A DNA stretch of 64,000 bases from UBA4744 sp963717135. GTDB lineage: Bacteria; Actinomycetota; Acidimicrobiia; Spongiisociales; UBA4744. The notes below the pieces were generated by a model. The model was not told the origin of the DNA and ran no database searches. It saw nothing but the letters and a program-made list of their open reading frames with translations. The position numbers were made by a program, and so were the translations under genes. Of the stretch, positions 1 to 7,898 are shown in pieces; positions within the stretch are counted from its first letter, which is position 1; each line of letters opens with the position of its first letter. The stretch is from positions 1-64,000 of the forward strand of contig CAVQVN010000010.1 in assembly GCA_963717135.1 (NCBI GenBank), in the 5' to 3' direction.

Positions 1-2144
1 CACCAGGCGTCGACCATCGCCGCCTTGGTGGTGTATTCGTCAAGACCGAGGTGGAGGCGGCCGGCTTCGGTGTAGTCGCGGACCGCAGCCCTGACCTCAC
101 CGATTCGGAGCCGGTCGAGCAGCAGACGGTCCACGTCGAGTTGCTGTCGCTGGTTGACCCGGACCAGGTCGTCGACTACCTGATCCCCGGTGGCGACGAT
201 CCGGTGGAACAGGCCCCCGGAATCCACCGAAGGCAGCTGTTTCGGGTCGCCGATCAGCACCAGCTTGCCGTCACACTGCTCGGTCTGTTCGACCAGCCAG
301 GCGAGGTCGCGGGTGGACACCATGGAGGCTTCGTCGACGATCAACAGCGTGCCCGACTGGAGTTCCTGGTGGTAGCTGTCGAGGTGGTGGCGGAGCATGG
401 CGATGGTGCCGGTCCACTGCTCGCCGAGGTCTTCGGAGAGTTTGCGAGCGGCAGCCGCCGAGGTGGCCACACCGATCACCGGATCGCCGGTTGCTTGCGA
501 TCGCGTCTGCGTAGGCACCGATCGAGTAGGTCTTGCCGGAACCACCCGGACCGACCACCGCGACCAGGCGACCGTCGAGATCAGCCAGATGGCGCATCGC
601 TGCCTGCTGTCCGTCCACCAGGTTCCTGGCGGTCATTGCCTGCTCGAGGATGTCGCGGTCGACAGTGAGCGGCGAGCGTTCGTGCAAGGCCGTTAGCACT
701 CGCTCTTCTCGTTCGAGCTGAAGACGGGTGGTGTAGCGGGCCTCACCGGGTAGGGCACGGAACCGCACGGTGTGACCCTGTTGGATCCACCCGGGTCCCT
801 GACCGGCGGCCGTCGTCAGCTCGTCGGCGGAGAGCAGGACACCCTCGGGAAGGATCAAGCCCGGACTCGGCGTGGGGCAGCACGGTCGAGCACCTGCCCG
901 GACCGTTCGGCGGTACGCAGCAGGGTCCTGGTGGCTGCCACAAGCTCGGCCGGGAGTGGCGCCCTCGGGGAACACCGCGGAGACGTGGGCGATGAGGTCC
1001 CGTTCGGTGAAGACCGCCTGGCGGTCCGACACCCATTCGAGCAGGCGGCCGGCGGCCTGCTCGATCGTGTCGGTGGTTGGGCGGAGCGACCGGCGGCGGT
1101 GCACCGACCACGGCTCGCACCGCCGCGACCACGTCCTCGGGTGCGTCGGCTGCCCGCCGCTGCCAGTGGGCGATCACTTCGCCGGTGACCCCATAGTCTT
1201 TCATCTCCCGAGTGACGGCCGCCTCCCCCGCCGGGTGGGTCTTGGGTTGGCGGGTCTCCAGGGTGAACGATCTGCCACACCCGCCGGTGGGCTTCTCCCC
1301 CCGCTCGGCCAGATACCGCTCCACCGCCTCGGCGATCTCGGTGCGGCGGGTGGAGAAATGCCGGATCAGCTCCGGGGAGAACCCGACGAGGTCAGCGGTC
1401 CCGTTGACGACCGGCTGCCAGGAGACGCCCAGTTGTTCGGTGAGCTGGTCGCGGAGCAACGCCTGGTAGACCGAGCCGCCGGCTTTGGCGTGGGCGTAGG
1501 CCCGTTTGGCGTCGATGGCCCGCCATCCGCCACCCGCCCACACCCGGTTGATCACCACCACGTGGGTGTGGACCTGAGGATCGTTGGCCCGGGAGGTGAA
1601 GTGGTCGAAGGCCGCCGCCACGTAGCCCTCCGAGTGGAGCGGTTCGGGTGGTGAAGCGTTCAGTCGCCCTCAGTCGTCCCGGTACCGGACTCCCAGCCGT
1701 GGATTGGGAGCACCGCTCCTCCATGTAGCTCGAGAGCCTCGGCGACGGCCCGCTGGTGAGCTGCGATCACCTCCCGGCGAACCCGATCGTCACCGAAGGC
1801 GTAGAGCAGCGACACCGACTTGGGGGCGGAGAAGGTGTGGTCGAAGGCGGCCACTTTGCCGTGGGTGCGAGTCACCGGACCATCGACTCCCCTCCGGATG
1901 TCTCATGGGCCATCAGCTTGGCGAACACCTCGGCGTCCACCGGCCCGCCGGCCTCCAACCCGACCCGCCCCAGACCCGATCCCATCCACCGCGATGGCGA
2001 CTCGTGCCCGGCGTAGTAGTCGACCTGAGCAGGCATCCGCTCCCCCCTCAGTACCGGCACGTCCTCGCCCACCGAATGCCGCAGCTGCTCGGTGTAATAG
2101 GCGGCCTGGGAGGCGACGAGCTTGCCGATCGACTGCACGCTCAC
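1..2144 (-). pseudogene. MobF (TrwC/TraI-like) relaxase-helicase, frameshifted, runs off left edge
   Basis: This encodes a conjugative relaxase that would nick oriT and unwind plasmid or ICE DNA. Reading starts at a GTG (2144) overlapping the stop of a 24-residue ORF. The N-terminal relaxase part, including the histidine cluster HTHVVV near 1560, lies in one frame. The helicase part with Walker A GPGGSGKT (near 535) lies in another. A Walker-B-like VDEAS and a GDPKQLP motif follow in a third frame toward position 1. Continuous homology-like text jumps frame near 1873, 1650-1720, 1110, 955, 880 and 490, so at least five indels break it. Chromosomal genes in the window show no comparable breaks, which argues for real decay rather than general sequencing error. 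The C-terminus is outside the window. Confidence 0.85.
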
Positions 2145-2215
2145 CCCTCCGCATCCAGATGATGCAACTGTGTGCGGTCAAACCGGTCGGTGGGCGAGAG
2201 GCGGGTGACTGTCAT
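2141..2215 (-). CDS. 24-residue small ORF coupled to the relaxase start
   Basis: A short ORF starts at ATG (2215) behind a good ribosome-binding site (AGGAG, 7 nt spacing). It ends in a TGA that overlaps the GTG start of the relaxase in a GTGA arrangement. The product is mostly polar (begins MTVTRLSP, ends LDAEG) with no recognisable domain. The strong RBS and 4-nt overlap match the rest of this operon, so it is probably translated, either as a tiny protein or to deliver ribosomes to the weakly initiated relaxase. No family is recognised. Confidence 0.5.
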   Translation of the reverse strand: MTVTRLSPTDRFDRTQLHHLDAEG

Positions 2216-2228
2216 GGTGGCGCTCCTG

Positions 2229-2648
2229 TCAGGTGCGGGTGAGGGCGGCGAGGAGGGGGCCCTGGCAGGCCGAGCAGCGGCACGCCAGGGGGGTCGGTTG
2301 GGTCCAGCCGGTCGGCCAGTAGGCGGCGGTGGCGGCGCAGGGTGTGCAGAGGGCGTAGCTACCGGCGACGGGAATAAGGGTGTACTCGCCGGTCACCGGG
2401 ATCCGAGCGTTGCAGATGTCGCAGATCCACAGTGCGTTGTCCTGGGGAAGGTTGGTGACTACGACAACTCCCAGCAGGTCGAGGTCGGCCGGGACGGCTC
2501 GCCCGGTTGCCACTCGCCTGCGGTACAGCTCCCGGTGGGCCTCCGGGCGCACGATGAAGCGGAGTTCGTCCCGGCAACGAACACAGATCCCCGCGGCGGT
2601 GATTCGGGAGCTGGTGTCACAGCTCGGGCAAACGTCTGGGATGGTCAT
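2229..2648 (-). CDS. Cysteine-rich zinc-finger protein of the mobile element
   Basis: The product is 139 residues from ATG at 2648, which overlaps the stop of the upstream gene (ATGA). It carries several CxxC pairs: CPSC and CVRC near the N-terminus, CDIC and CTPC in the middle, and a CRCSAC cluster near the C-terminus. This suggests two or three treble-clef or ribbon zinc sites. No catalytic motif is visible. Its place between ssb/ardC and the relaxase suggests a DNA-processing or regulatory accessory of the element. That role is inferred from context, and the family is not one I can name. Confidence 0.6.
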   Translation of the reverse strand: MTIPDVCPSCDTSSRITAAGICVRCRDELRFIVRPEAHRELYRRRVATGRAVPADLDLLGVVVVTNLPQDNALWICDICNARIPVTGEYTLIPVAGSYALCTPCAATAAYWPTGWTQPTPLACRCSACQGPLLAALTRT

Positions 2649-2824
2649 GGTGAGCACTCCCAGCAGACCGCGAACGTGCGCCCATCGGCGAAGGTGACCG
2701 TTTCGGTGGCGTCGCGGATCCCGCACGCTTCACACAGTCCGATCATCACCGGATAGACAATCCGACCCGTCAGGGTGGAACTCGTCTCGTCCACCCTCAG
2801 CCCGCGTTCCGGCATGAGGATCAC
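2645..2824 (-). CDS. Small zinc-ribbon protein
   Basis: The product is 59 residues from GTG at 2824, overlapping the stop of the preceding HTH reading (GTGA); an ATG at 2815 is an alternative start. The C-terminal half has a four-cysteine ribbon: CEAC, a VTFADG turn, then CWEC. The same CxxCG-VTF(G/A)DG-CxxC layout occurs in the gene at 4427-4678, so the two are probably paralogues within one operon. The function is unknown; nucleic-acid binding is the simplest guess. Confidence 0.55.
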   Translation of the reverse strand: MILMPERGLRVDETSSTLTGRIVYPVMIGLCEACGIRDATETVTFADGRTFAVCWECSP

Positions 2825-3085
2825 GGCGCTCCCCTCTCTACCTGATTGGGGAACCGGCCCGGATCGTGCAAGCGCAGCAGCGGCCACGACCAGTAGGCGC
2901 GACCGCCGATGGTGAGATGAGGCGGCGGGAGGCCGGAGAGCGCCGGCTGCGGGTCGGTAGGTCTCCACCGCGTCAACGGTGGTGCGGGAGACGTCGCAGC
3001 GGCGCGCGATGTCGGCCGCCCGGACCAGGTCGAGGTCCTCGATCACCTGCACCACCCGCTCGGTCAACCCCGCCGACATCGTCAC
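2821..3085 (-). pseudogene. HTH DNA-binding protein with a single frameshift
   Basis: Reading from GTG 3085 (or ATG 3079) gives an HTH-like segment: VRAADIARRCDVSRTTV. After about position 2965 the sensible reading moves to another frame, containing HLTIGGRAYWSW and LHDPGRFP, typical of the C-terminal half of small excisionase/wHTH proteins. That reading stops at 2821. The total span of 265 nt is not a multiple of three, consistent with a one-base insertion. The start overlaps the ssb stop (GTGA) and the end overlaps the next gene. It was probably an operon regulator and is now likely inactive. Confidence 0.55.
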
Positions 3086-3492
3086 TCCTCAAAGGGCCGC
3101 TCGGGGTCGTCGGGGTCGTACACCTTGGGCTCGGTCGGTTCGGGGCGTTCGGGTCTCTGGACCTCGACCATGGCGAACCGGATGGAGGCGGCCAGCTCGT
3201 CGGCGTCGATCAAGTAGCGGCGGCGGGTCTCCCCGGTGTCGGTGATCCATTCGTCCTGTCGCATCCGGCCGACCACCACCACCCGATCCCCTTTGTGCAG
3301 GGAGACCGCCGAGTGATCGGCCAGCTTCCGCCAGGTCACCACCGAGTAGTAGCTGGTGGACTGTTGCCACTCGCCGGACGCGTCCTGATAGTTGCGGTTC
3401 TCGGCGATCCGCAGGTCGGCCACCGCCACCCCTCCCGGGGTGTGGCGCAGTGCAGGGTCGGCGCACAGATTGCCGACCACGGTCACGTTCAT
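3082..3492 (-). CDS. ssb: Single-stranded DNA-binding protein (element-borne)
   Basis: This SSB would bind single-stranded DNA during transfer or replication of the element. It is a 136-residue OB-fold protein starting NVTVVGNLC, with the usual YYSVVTW and KGDRVVVVGR segments in the first 100 residues. It has an acidic tail ending DDPERPFEE, a variant of the DDDIPF protein-interaction tip with three extra residues after the PF. ATG at 3492 overlaps the upstream stop (ATGA) and is preferred over the GTG at 3498. Its place between ardC and an HTH gene suggests it serves the element rather than the chromosome. Confidence 0.85.
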   Translation of the reverse strand: MNVTVVGNLCADPALRHTPGGVAVADLRIAENRNYQDASGEWQQSTSYYSVVTWRKLADHSAVSLHKGDRVVVVGRMRQDEWITDTGETRRRYLIDADELAASIRFAMVEVQRPERPEPTEPKVYDPDDPERPFEE

Positions 3493-4430
3493 ATCCACTC
3501 CTTCCGAAGCGTTCCGCCCGGTTTCGTGACGGTTGTCACCATCCTATCACTATATAGCGATGTAACAAGACCTGATGATTGGGTTTGAGTTGATACGTAT
3601 GTGGATGCTGTTGAACGGTCGAGGTGGTCGAGGATGCGCCGGGACACCCCGAGGACCCGCTCGCCGGTAGCCAGCAGCGTTCTTTGGGGATCCGGGGTGG
3701 TCTCCACCCAACCGGCCACGTAGGCCACCGAGTAAGCGGAGGTGTCGAGCCCGACGGCCCCGCACACCACGAAGGCCACCGCTTCGGCTTCCACTTCGAT
3801 CCGCCCCCGGCAGGCAATATCGCCGGTATCGGCGTGCATCAGTACGTGGGCGAGCTCGTGGACGGTGGTCTTGGTGCGCTGAGCGGCCTCGAGGTTTTCC
3901 TCGACGATCACCTGACGTGCGACGGGGCGGGTCTGGCCGTTGGGCCCGTGGAGCGATGCCAACGTGAACTGGTAGCCGTGCTGTTCGATCAGGCCGACCG
4001 CCGCCTCGAGCAGCTGCGCGTCTCCCTCACCGGTGAGCAGACTGGGTGTGACCTCGGGGAGCGGCTCGCCCTCGGTCTGTGAAACGTCGAACACCGTGAC
4101 CACCCGGAAGCCGGTCACGATCCTCGCCGCTTGTTCGCTCTCCGCTTTGTCGGCGGTGATCCGACGGGTGATCGGAGCGAGGATCCGGTAGCCCTGCTCC
4201 CCTCTCCGCACCTGGCGTCCGAGCTGCTGCCAGGTGCGGTACCCGGCCGGTCGGGTGACCATCGTCGCCCGGTCTTCGGCTTGGGCCCACAGCAGTAGCC
4301 AGTTGCCAAGCGAGTAGTCGTGGAAGCGGGCCGCCGTCACCATGGCAGCCAGCCACTCCTCCGAGGTGCGCAGCCGGCCGACCTCTTCGAGGAGCTGGCG
4401 GTGGAGGTCGTCAGCGGTGGCAGCGCTCAT
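3489..4430 (-). CDS. ArdC-like antirestriction protein (ssDNA-binding domain plus zinc metalloprotease)
   Basis: The product is 313 residues. The N-terminal ~110 residues (YSLGNWLLLW, RRGEQGYRI) match the ssDNA-binding ArdC N-terminal domain that protects incoming single-stranded DNA from restriction. The central part carries the zinc protease signature HELAHVLMH near residue 195 with a downstream EVEAEAVAFV glutamate helix. ArdC-type proteins are typical of conjugative plasmids and ICEs, acting when DNA enters a new host. ATG at 4430 overlaps the upstream zinc-ribbon stop, and its own stop overlaps ssb, so it is translationally coupled. The gene appears intact. Confidence 0.82.
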   Translation of the reverse strand: MSAATADDLHRQLLEEVGRLRTSEEWLAAMVTAARFHDYSLGNWLLLWAQAEDRATMVTRPAGYRTWQQLGRQVRRGEQGYRILAPITRRITADKAESEQAARIVTGFRVVTVFDVSQTEGEPLPEVTPSLLTGEGDAQLLEAAVGLIEQHGYQFTLASLHGPNGQTRPVARQVIVEENLEAAQRTKTTVHELAHVLMHADTGDIACRGRIEVEAEAVAFVVCGAVGLDTSAYSVAYVAGWVETTPDPQRTLLATGERVLGVSRRILDHLDRSTASTYVSTQTQSSGLVTSLYSDRMVTTVTKPGGTLRKEWI

Positions 4431-4678
4431 ATCGACCTCGGCAGTTCACAGCCGGGGCACAGCAGCCAGGCCGCCCCGTCGCCGAAGGTCACACGGTAGC
4501 GGGCCCGCCGTCGGCCACACGACTCGCACCGCCGAACCGGGAACACCACCTCGGCCCGAACGTAGCGGTCATCGTGGAGCCGACACCGCCAGAACCGGAG
4601 CACCCTCCACCGGCGGAGTGACTCGTGGAAACACCCGCACGGATCAGTCGCCCCACGAGGTGGGGACACGGGGGTCAT
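4427..4678 (-). CDS. Small zinc-ribbon protein
   Basis: An 83-residue protein with a basic N-terminal half rich in Arg and Trp and a C-terminal ribbon (CESC, VTFGDG, CPGC). It is a likely paralogue of the 59-residue protein at 2645-2824. Both starts and stops overlap neighbours by 4 nt (ATGA), placing it firmly in the operon between an SSB-like gene and ardC. DNA or RNA binding is inferred from the fold; the biological role is unknown. Confidence 0.6.
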   Translation of the reverse strand: MTPVSPPRGATDPCGCFHESLRRWRVLRFWRCRLHDDRYVRAEVVFPVRRCESCGRRRARYRVTFGDGAAWLLCPGCELPRSI

Positions 4679-5001
4679 GTCCCCACCTCATCCAACTCCG
4701 GTTCCCGGACCGTCACCTGATGGGCAACTACCTCCAGCCGGCTACGCCTCCCCTCCTCGGCGGCCCAGAACCGCCGCTGCACCGCACCTGCTGCCCAGAT
4801 CCGGATCCCCGGCTCCGCCACCGCCGAGACCAGCTCCTCGGCCGGGTCCCAAAGAGTGACCGGAATGACATCCACTCGCCGGGTGGGCTCCTCGGTGCGA
4901 ACGGTGATCAGCAGACGGAGCAATCGGGTACCCGACTCGAACACCCGCAGCTCGCCGGGTGAGGCGAGCCTCCCGCACAGGACGACAAGGTTCAGATCCA
5001 T
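4675..5001 (-). CDS. SSB/OB-fold-like protein, first gene of the element operon
   Basis: The product is 108 residues from ATG 5001, chosen because GAAGGGAG lies 8 nt upstream and the N-terminus then aligns with SSBs (DLNLVVLCGRLASPGE, similar in pattern to NVTVVGNL). Strands such as RVDVIPVTLWD and IRIWAAGAVQRR support an OB fold. It lacks an acidic SSB tail. Two SSB-like genes in one operon suggest different roles, for example one for DNA protection and one for accessory contacts; that is inference. The upstream leader contains a long inverted repeat that would include this gene's Shine-Dalgarno sequence. Confidence 0.65.
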   Translation of the reverse strand: MDLNLVVLCGRLASPGELRVFESGTRLLRLLITVRTEEPTRRVDVIPVTLWDPAEELVSAVAEPGIRIWAAGAVQRRFWAAEEGRRSRLEVVAHQVTVREPELDEVGT

Positions 5002-5011
5002 GACCACCGCT

Positions 5012-5212
5012 CCCTTCTCTCGCTTGGTGGGGGCCTCTCGGCCGCAAGCGCCGTCCACCACACCGCTGGAGCGGAGTGCAAGGGGGTCGGCCCGCAGGGC
5101 CGACGGCGAGGACAAGAAGCGCAGCGGAGTCCCGCAGCCGCTCGCCCCCTTGCGCGCAGCGGGCGGTGTGGTAGGCCTTGCGGCAGGACGAGAGGCCCCA
5201 GCGAGAGAAGGG
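5012..5212 (-). repeat. 200-bp imperfect inverted repeat in the operon leader
   Basis: Arms pair as 5012-5024 with 5200-5212, 5030-5040 with 5189-5199, 5042-5048 with 5177-5183, 5057-5066 with 5163-5172, and 5078-5086 with 5145-5153, leaving a ~58-nt centre. In the minus-strand transcript the base of the stem contains the GAAGGG Shine-Dalgarno of the first operon gene (start 5001). It could be a regulatory leader RNA that hides the ribosome site, or a DNA hairpin used as oriT or a single-strand origin. The sequence alone does not decide. Confidence 0.7.
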
Positions 5213-5860
5213 CCAGTTCAGTCTGGTTTGACTCCGGCTCGGATGCGGTCACATCGACGGAGACGGGAGCCGAGGACCAACCTGGGCGCCAAGACGAGCT
5301 CTGGCATCTTGCGGTTGGGCACCCATGCAACTGTGTGCAATGTCGGGCTTTTGGCCCTGATTATCTGAGCCGCCCGCCGGCGCCGTGGGTCGAAAACGGA
5401 GCGATTCTTCCTCGCGAGAGCAGTCACCAGTGCCATGGGACCGACTCACAGGGAGGGGCGGGACACCGCCCAGAGAAGGTGTCGGAGACGGGCAAGCCCT
5501 CGCGGTGGGTCCCTGTAGCAAGGATTCATCCCAGCGTAGCAAGGCGGTCTCGTACGCCGCGAACCGATCACGAACCAGAGCGAAGTCGCATGGTCGCGCA
5601 GGTACTCGAGTATCGGGATGGTGGGTCTAGAGACGGGAGGGCAGCAGGTTGAAGCGTTGTTTAATAATGTGATGATGAGTAATCATGTGGTATAGTTCAG
5701 AGATGCTACCCAGAGACGGACTCCGCTGCGGCCAGCGCCGGTCAGGCTCGCCGGCGAACCGTGAACCTCGTGGGGCCCCCAACCACTCGTCGGACGAAGC
5801 TGGCGGGATCGCCCTTCAGTACATTGATGTGCTAATGCCAACGGCGACCGCTTCAACGAG
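5213..5860. other. Non-coding control region between operon and xis/int
   Basis: No ORF here looks genuine. Two copies of GTAGCAAGG (5515-5523, 5536-5544) are spaced 21 bp apart, two helical turns. The segment around 5645-5700 is markedly AT-richer than its surroundings. The region separates the leftward transfer operon from the rightward xis/int pair, so it probably holds divergent promoters and possibly oriT. I see no certain oriT nic consensus. Confidence 0.4.
5668..5700 (+). promoter_or_regulatory. Candidate promoter with operator-like inverted repeat upstream of xis
   Basis: The inverted repeat ATGAT-N5-ATCAT (5672-5686) is followed by TATAGT at 5691-5696, a plausible -10 element. The -35 position is weak. 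The repeat would sit between the promoter elements, a common operator position. The assignment is tentative. Confidence 0.3.
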
Positions 5861-6079
5861 ATGTCTATGACTGAGAACGACCGGCTGATATCGGCTCAAG
5901 AGTTGGCCAGCTACCTCGAGGTTCCGCTGGGCACCGTCTATTCGTGGCGACATCGCAATGAAGGACCACCGGGGTTCCGCGTGGGTCGGCACCTGCGGTT
6001 TCGCTGGCGCGACGTCGAAGATTGGATTGAGCATCGCATGCGACAGAGCCAACGGCCAAGAGAAAACTGGTACGGGTAG
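5861..6079 (+). CDS. Excisionase-like MerR/AlpA-type HTH protein
   Basis: A 72-residue winged-helix protein of the helix-turn-helix_17 (excisionase) type. It shows ISAQELASYLEVPLGTVYSW, the turn FRVGRHLRF and the final WRDVEDWIEHR. Such proteins bind DNA near attachment sites and bias the integrase toward excision, or regulate element genes. It lies 199 bp upstream of the integrase on the same strand. The ATG at 5861 is used; an internal ATG two codons later is equally possible. It is intact, unlike the relaxase. Confidence 0.75.
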   Translation: MSMTENDRLISAQELASYLEVPLGTVYSWRHRNEGPPGFRVGRHLRFRWRDVEDWIEHRMRQSQRPRENWYG

Positions 6080-6277
6080 GGTGGGTGCGAGGTCAGCCGG
6101 TGAGCGCCAGTGGTCCTCCACACCTCGGTCGGGTTCAGTTCGCCGCCCTCCAGCCACCGGACGTCGAGACGCGGCCAGCTGAACTCATGGCCGCCAGGAA
6201 GTCACCAGCTCCCGACCACAGTGTTGCGGAATCGTGCATACTGAGACGTGCCACCGACCGGCGATAGCGAGGAGAAC

Positions 6278-7426
6278 ATGGCGAGGGGCGCAATTGATCG
6301 GCGTGAGAACGGCCGCTATCGGGCTAGATATGAGGGCCCTGACGCCCGGTGGCATAGCCGAACCTTCGACCGCAAGATAGACGCGGAGAAGTGGCTTACG
6401 GATCAGCTGGCGAAGGCAAACCGTGGCCAGTGGATCGATCCAAATGCCGGACTGATCTCATTTGCCGACTACACAACCAGCTGGCTGTTGGCGAAATCAC
6501 GCATCAAGCCGAAGACTCGCGCCGGGTACCGCTCGTTGCTCGATTCAAGAATCCTTCCGGTTTTCGGTCGCACCAGACTTGCAACCATCGATCGGGCGAT
6601 GGTGGGCTCTTGGGTGCGTTCGATGACCGAAGAGGGCCTGTCGGCCTCGCGGATCCGCCAAGCTCACCAATGCTTGGCAGCGATTCTTGAACAGGCCGTC
6701 GACGACGGAGTGATCGGACGTAATCCGGCGCGCAGAGTCGAGCTGCCCCGACTCGGTGAACCATCGCACCGCTACCTCACGGCCGAACAGGTCGCCCGAT
6801 TGGCAGAGGCGATGCCGAGCCGCCAACACAAGACAATGGTTTATGTCCTCGCCTACGGAGGTCTTCGATGGGGCGAACTCGTCGCTCTGCGCCGCAGTCG
6901 GATCGATGTTCTGCGCCGCACGCTCCAGATAACCCAGTCCGCCACGGAGGTCGCCGGATACCTTGACTTCGGAACGACAAAGACCCATCAGTCGCGAACC
7001 GTTCACCTTCCGGCCTTCGTTTCCGAGTTGTTAGGCCGGCATTTGGAGGACGTCGAAGACGCGCCGGAAGCACTGGTGTTCACCGCCCCACGAGGCGGGC
7101 CACTCCGGTACCCGAACATGAGAAAGGCCGTGTGGGATCGTGCGCGAGAGCAGTCCGACGAGGATCTCGCCGATATCACACCCCACGACCTGCGTCACAC
7201 GTGCGCGTCGCTGATGAGAGCAGCAGGTGCGGATGTGAAAGCCATCCAACAGCAGCTCGGCCACCGCAACGCGACCGTCACTTTGAACACCTACACGCAC
7301 CTTTTTGAAGGTGATCTCGCAGAGGTGATGGACCGCCTAGATGCCCATTCCGCGACCGAATCGCGTCCTGAGCGCGTCCTGGGCGATGTTGTGGACCTTC
7401 CTCAGAGAAGCCAAAACCCCCGCTGA
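6278..7426 (+). CDS. Tyrosine recombinase (integrase) of the element
   Basis: A site-specific integrase of 382 residues from ATG 6278, chosen because GAGGAG lies 6-9 nt upstream. It has an arm-binding N-terminus (NGRYRARYEGPD), a SAM-like core-binding domain (residues ~55-145) and a catalytic domain. Catalytic residues are seen as Arg in GGLRWGE, His-x-x-Arg in HDLRHT, His in QLGH and the Tyr nucleophile in NTYTH. The C-terminus is 14 bp from the 3' end of tRNA-Asn, the expected arrangement for an integrase that uses that tRNA 3' end as attachment site. The stop codon lies in the loop of a terminator hairpin. Confidence 0.95.
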   Translation: MARGAIDRRENGRYRARYEGPDARWHSRTFDRKIDAEKWLTDQLAKANRGQWIDPNAGLISFADYTTSWLLAKSRIKPKTRAGYRSLLDSRILPVFGRTRLATIDRAMVGSWVRSMTEEGLSASRIRQAHQCLAAILEQAVDDGVIGRNPARRVELPRLGEPSHRYLTAEQVARLAEAMPSRQHKTMVYVLAYGGLRWGELVALRRSRIDVLRRTLQITQSATEVAGYLDFGTTKTHQSRTVHLPAFVSELLGRHLEDVEDAPEALVFTAPRGGPLRYPNMRKAVWDRAREQSDEDLADITPHDLRHTCASLMRAAGADVKAIQQQLGHRNATVTLNTYTHLFEGDLAEVMDRLDAHSATESRPERVLGDVVDLPQRSQNPR

Positions 7427-7439
7427 GCAGGGGTTTTGG
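7411..7439. terminator. Bidirectional intrinsic terminator between int and tRNA-Asn
   Basis: A perfect 10-bp stem, CCAAAACCCC (7411-7420) with GGGGTTTTGG (7430-7439), has a 9-nt loop. A-tract and T-tract sides let it work in both directions, ending int (+) and tRNA-Asn (-). The integrase stop TGA lies in the loop. Confidence 0.8.
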
Positions 7440-7515
7440 TGGCTCCGGGGGTGAGACTCGAACTCACAACCTACGGATTAACAGTCCGGTGCTCTGCCAA
7501 TTGAGCTACCCCGGA
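7440..7515 (-). tRNA. tRNA-Asn(GTT), attachment target of the left element
   Basis: A 73-nt cloverleaf plus an encoded CCA. Acceptor TCCGGGG pairs with CCCCGGA, discriminator G, then CCA (7440-7442). The D-arm is AGCTC...GAGC. The anticodon loop CTGTTAATC gives anticodon GTT, and the T-loop has TTCGAGT. The 3' end faces the integrase, so the attB/attL core most likely lies in 7440-7480. The gene is intact, as expected when the element restores the tRNA 3' end. Confidence 0.97.
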
Positions 7516-7592
7516 AGGGGCTTTCGAGCCCGAGATGGTACCACTGTGTGCCAGAATCGGATATTCGCGAAACGAACGACGGGGAGACAAGC

Positions 7593-7808
7593 ATGAGATT
7601 CCGATTCGGCATGATCCTGGGGTTCGTAGCGGGTTACGTTCTTGGCGCCAAGGCCGGCACGGACCGGTACGAGCAGATTGTGCGCGCCTTCAAGAGTTTC
7701 ATCGGGACCGAACCGGTACAACGTGTGGCGGATCGCGGTAAAGAATTCCTGGGCAACGGTATGACGGCGGCGTCGGAGCGGATTCGGTCGGTCGTCGAAG
7801 GCGGTTAG
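7593..7808 (+). CDS. Small membrane protein, YtxH-like
   Basis: A 71-residue protein from ATG 7593 behind GGGGAG. It begins with one hydrophobic segment rich in glycine (GMILGFVAGYVLGAKAG) followed by an amphipathic, charged tail (TDRYEQIVRAF). This pattern is common in actinobacterial YtxH-type or general small envelope proteins of unknown function. It is followed by a terminator hairpin, so it is probably monocistronic. It is the first backbone gene to the right of the element. Confidence 0.6.
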   Translation: MRFRFGMILGFVAGYVLGAKAGTDRYEQIVRAFKSFIGTEPVQRVADRGKEFLGNGMTAASERIRSVVEGG

Positions 7809-7816
7809 AAGCAAAT

Positions 7817-7849
7817 GGCTGGAAGTTAGAAATCGGTTCCCAGCCTTTT
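7817..7849 (+). terminator. Candidate terminator after the YtxH-like gene
   Basis: GGCTGGAA (7817-7824) pairs with TTCCCAGCC (7837-7845, one bulged C), followed by TTTT. It lies 9 nt after the stop codon at 7808. Confidence 0.55.
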
Positions 7850-7898
7850 CGCCGAGCCATGAACCTCGAACTTCCCACTTCCCCAGGCGAGCAACGCC

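Noticed and set aside
51..668. Plus-strand open frames over the first 2.2 kb
   Set aside because: They are antisense shadows of the relaxase-helicase gene; their text reverses known motifs and has no RBS.
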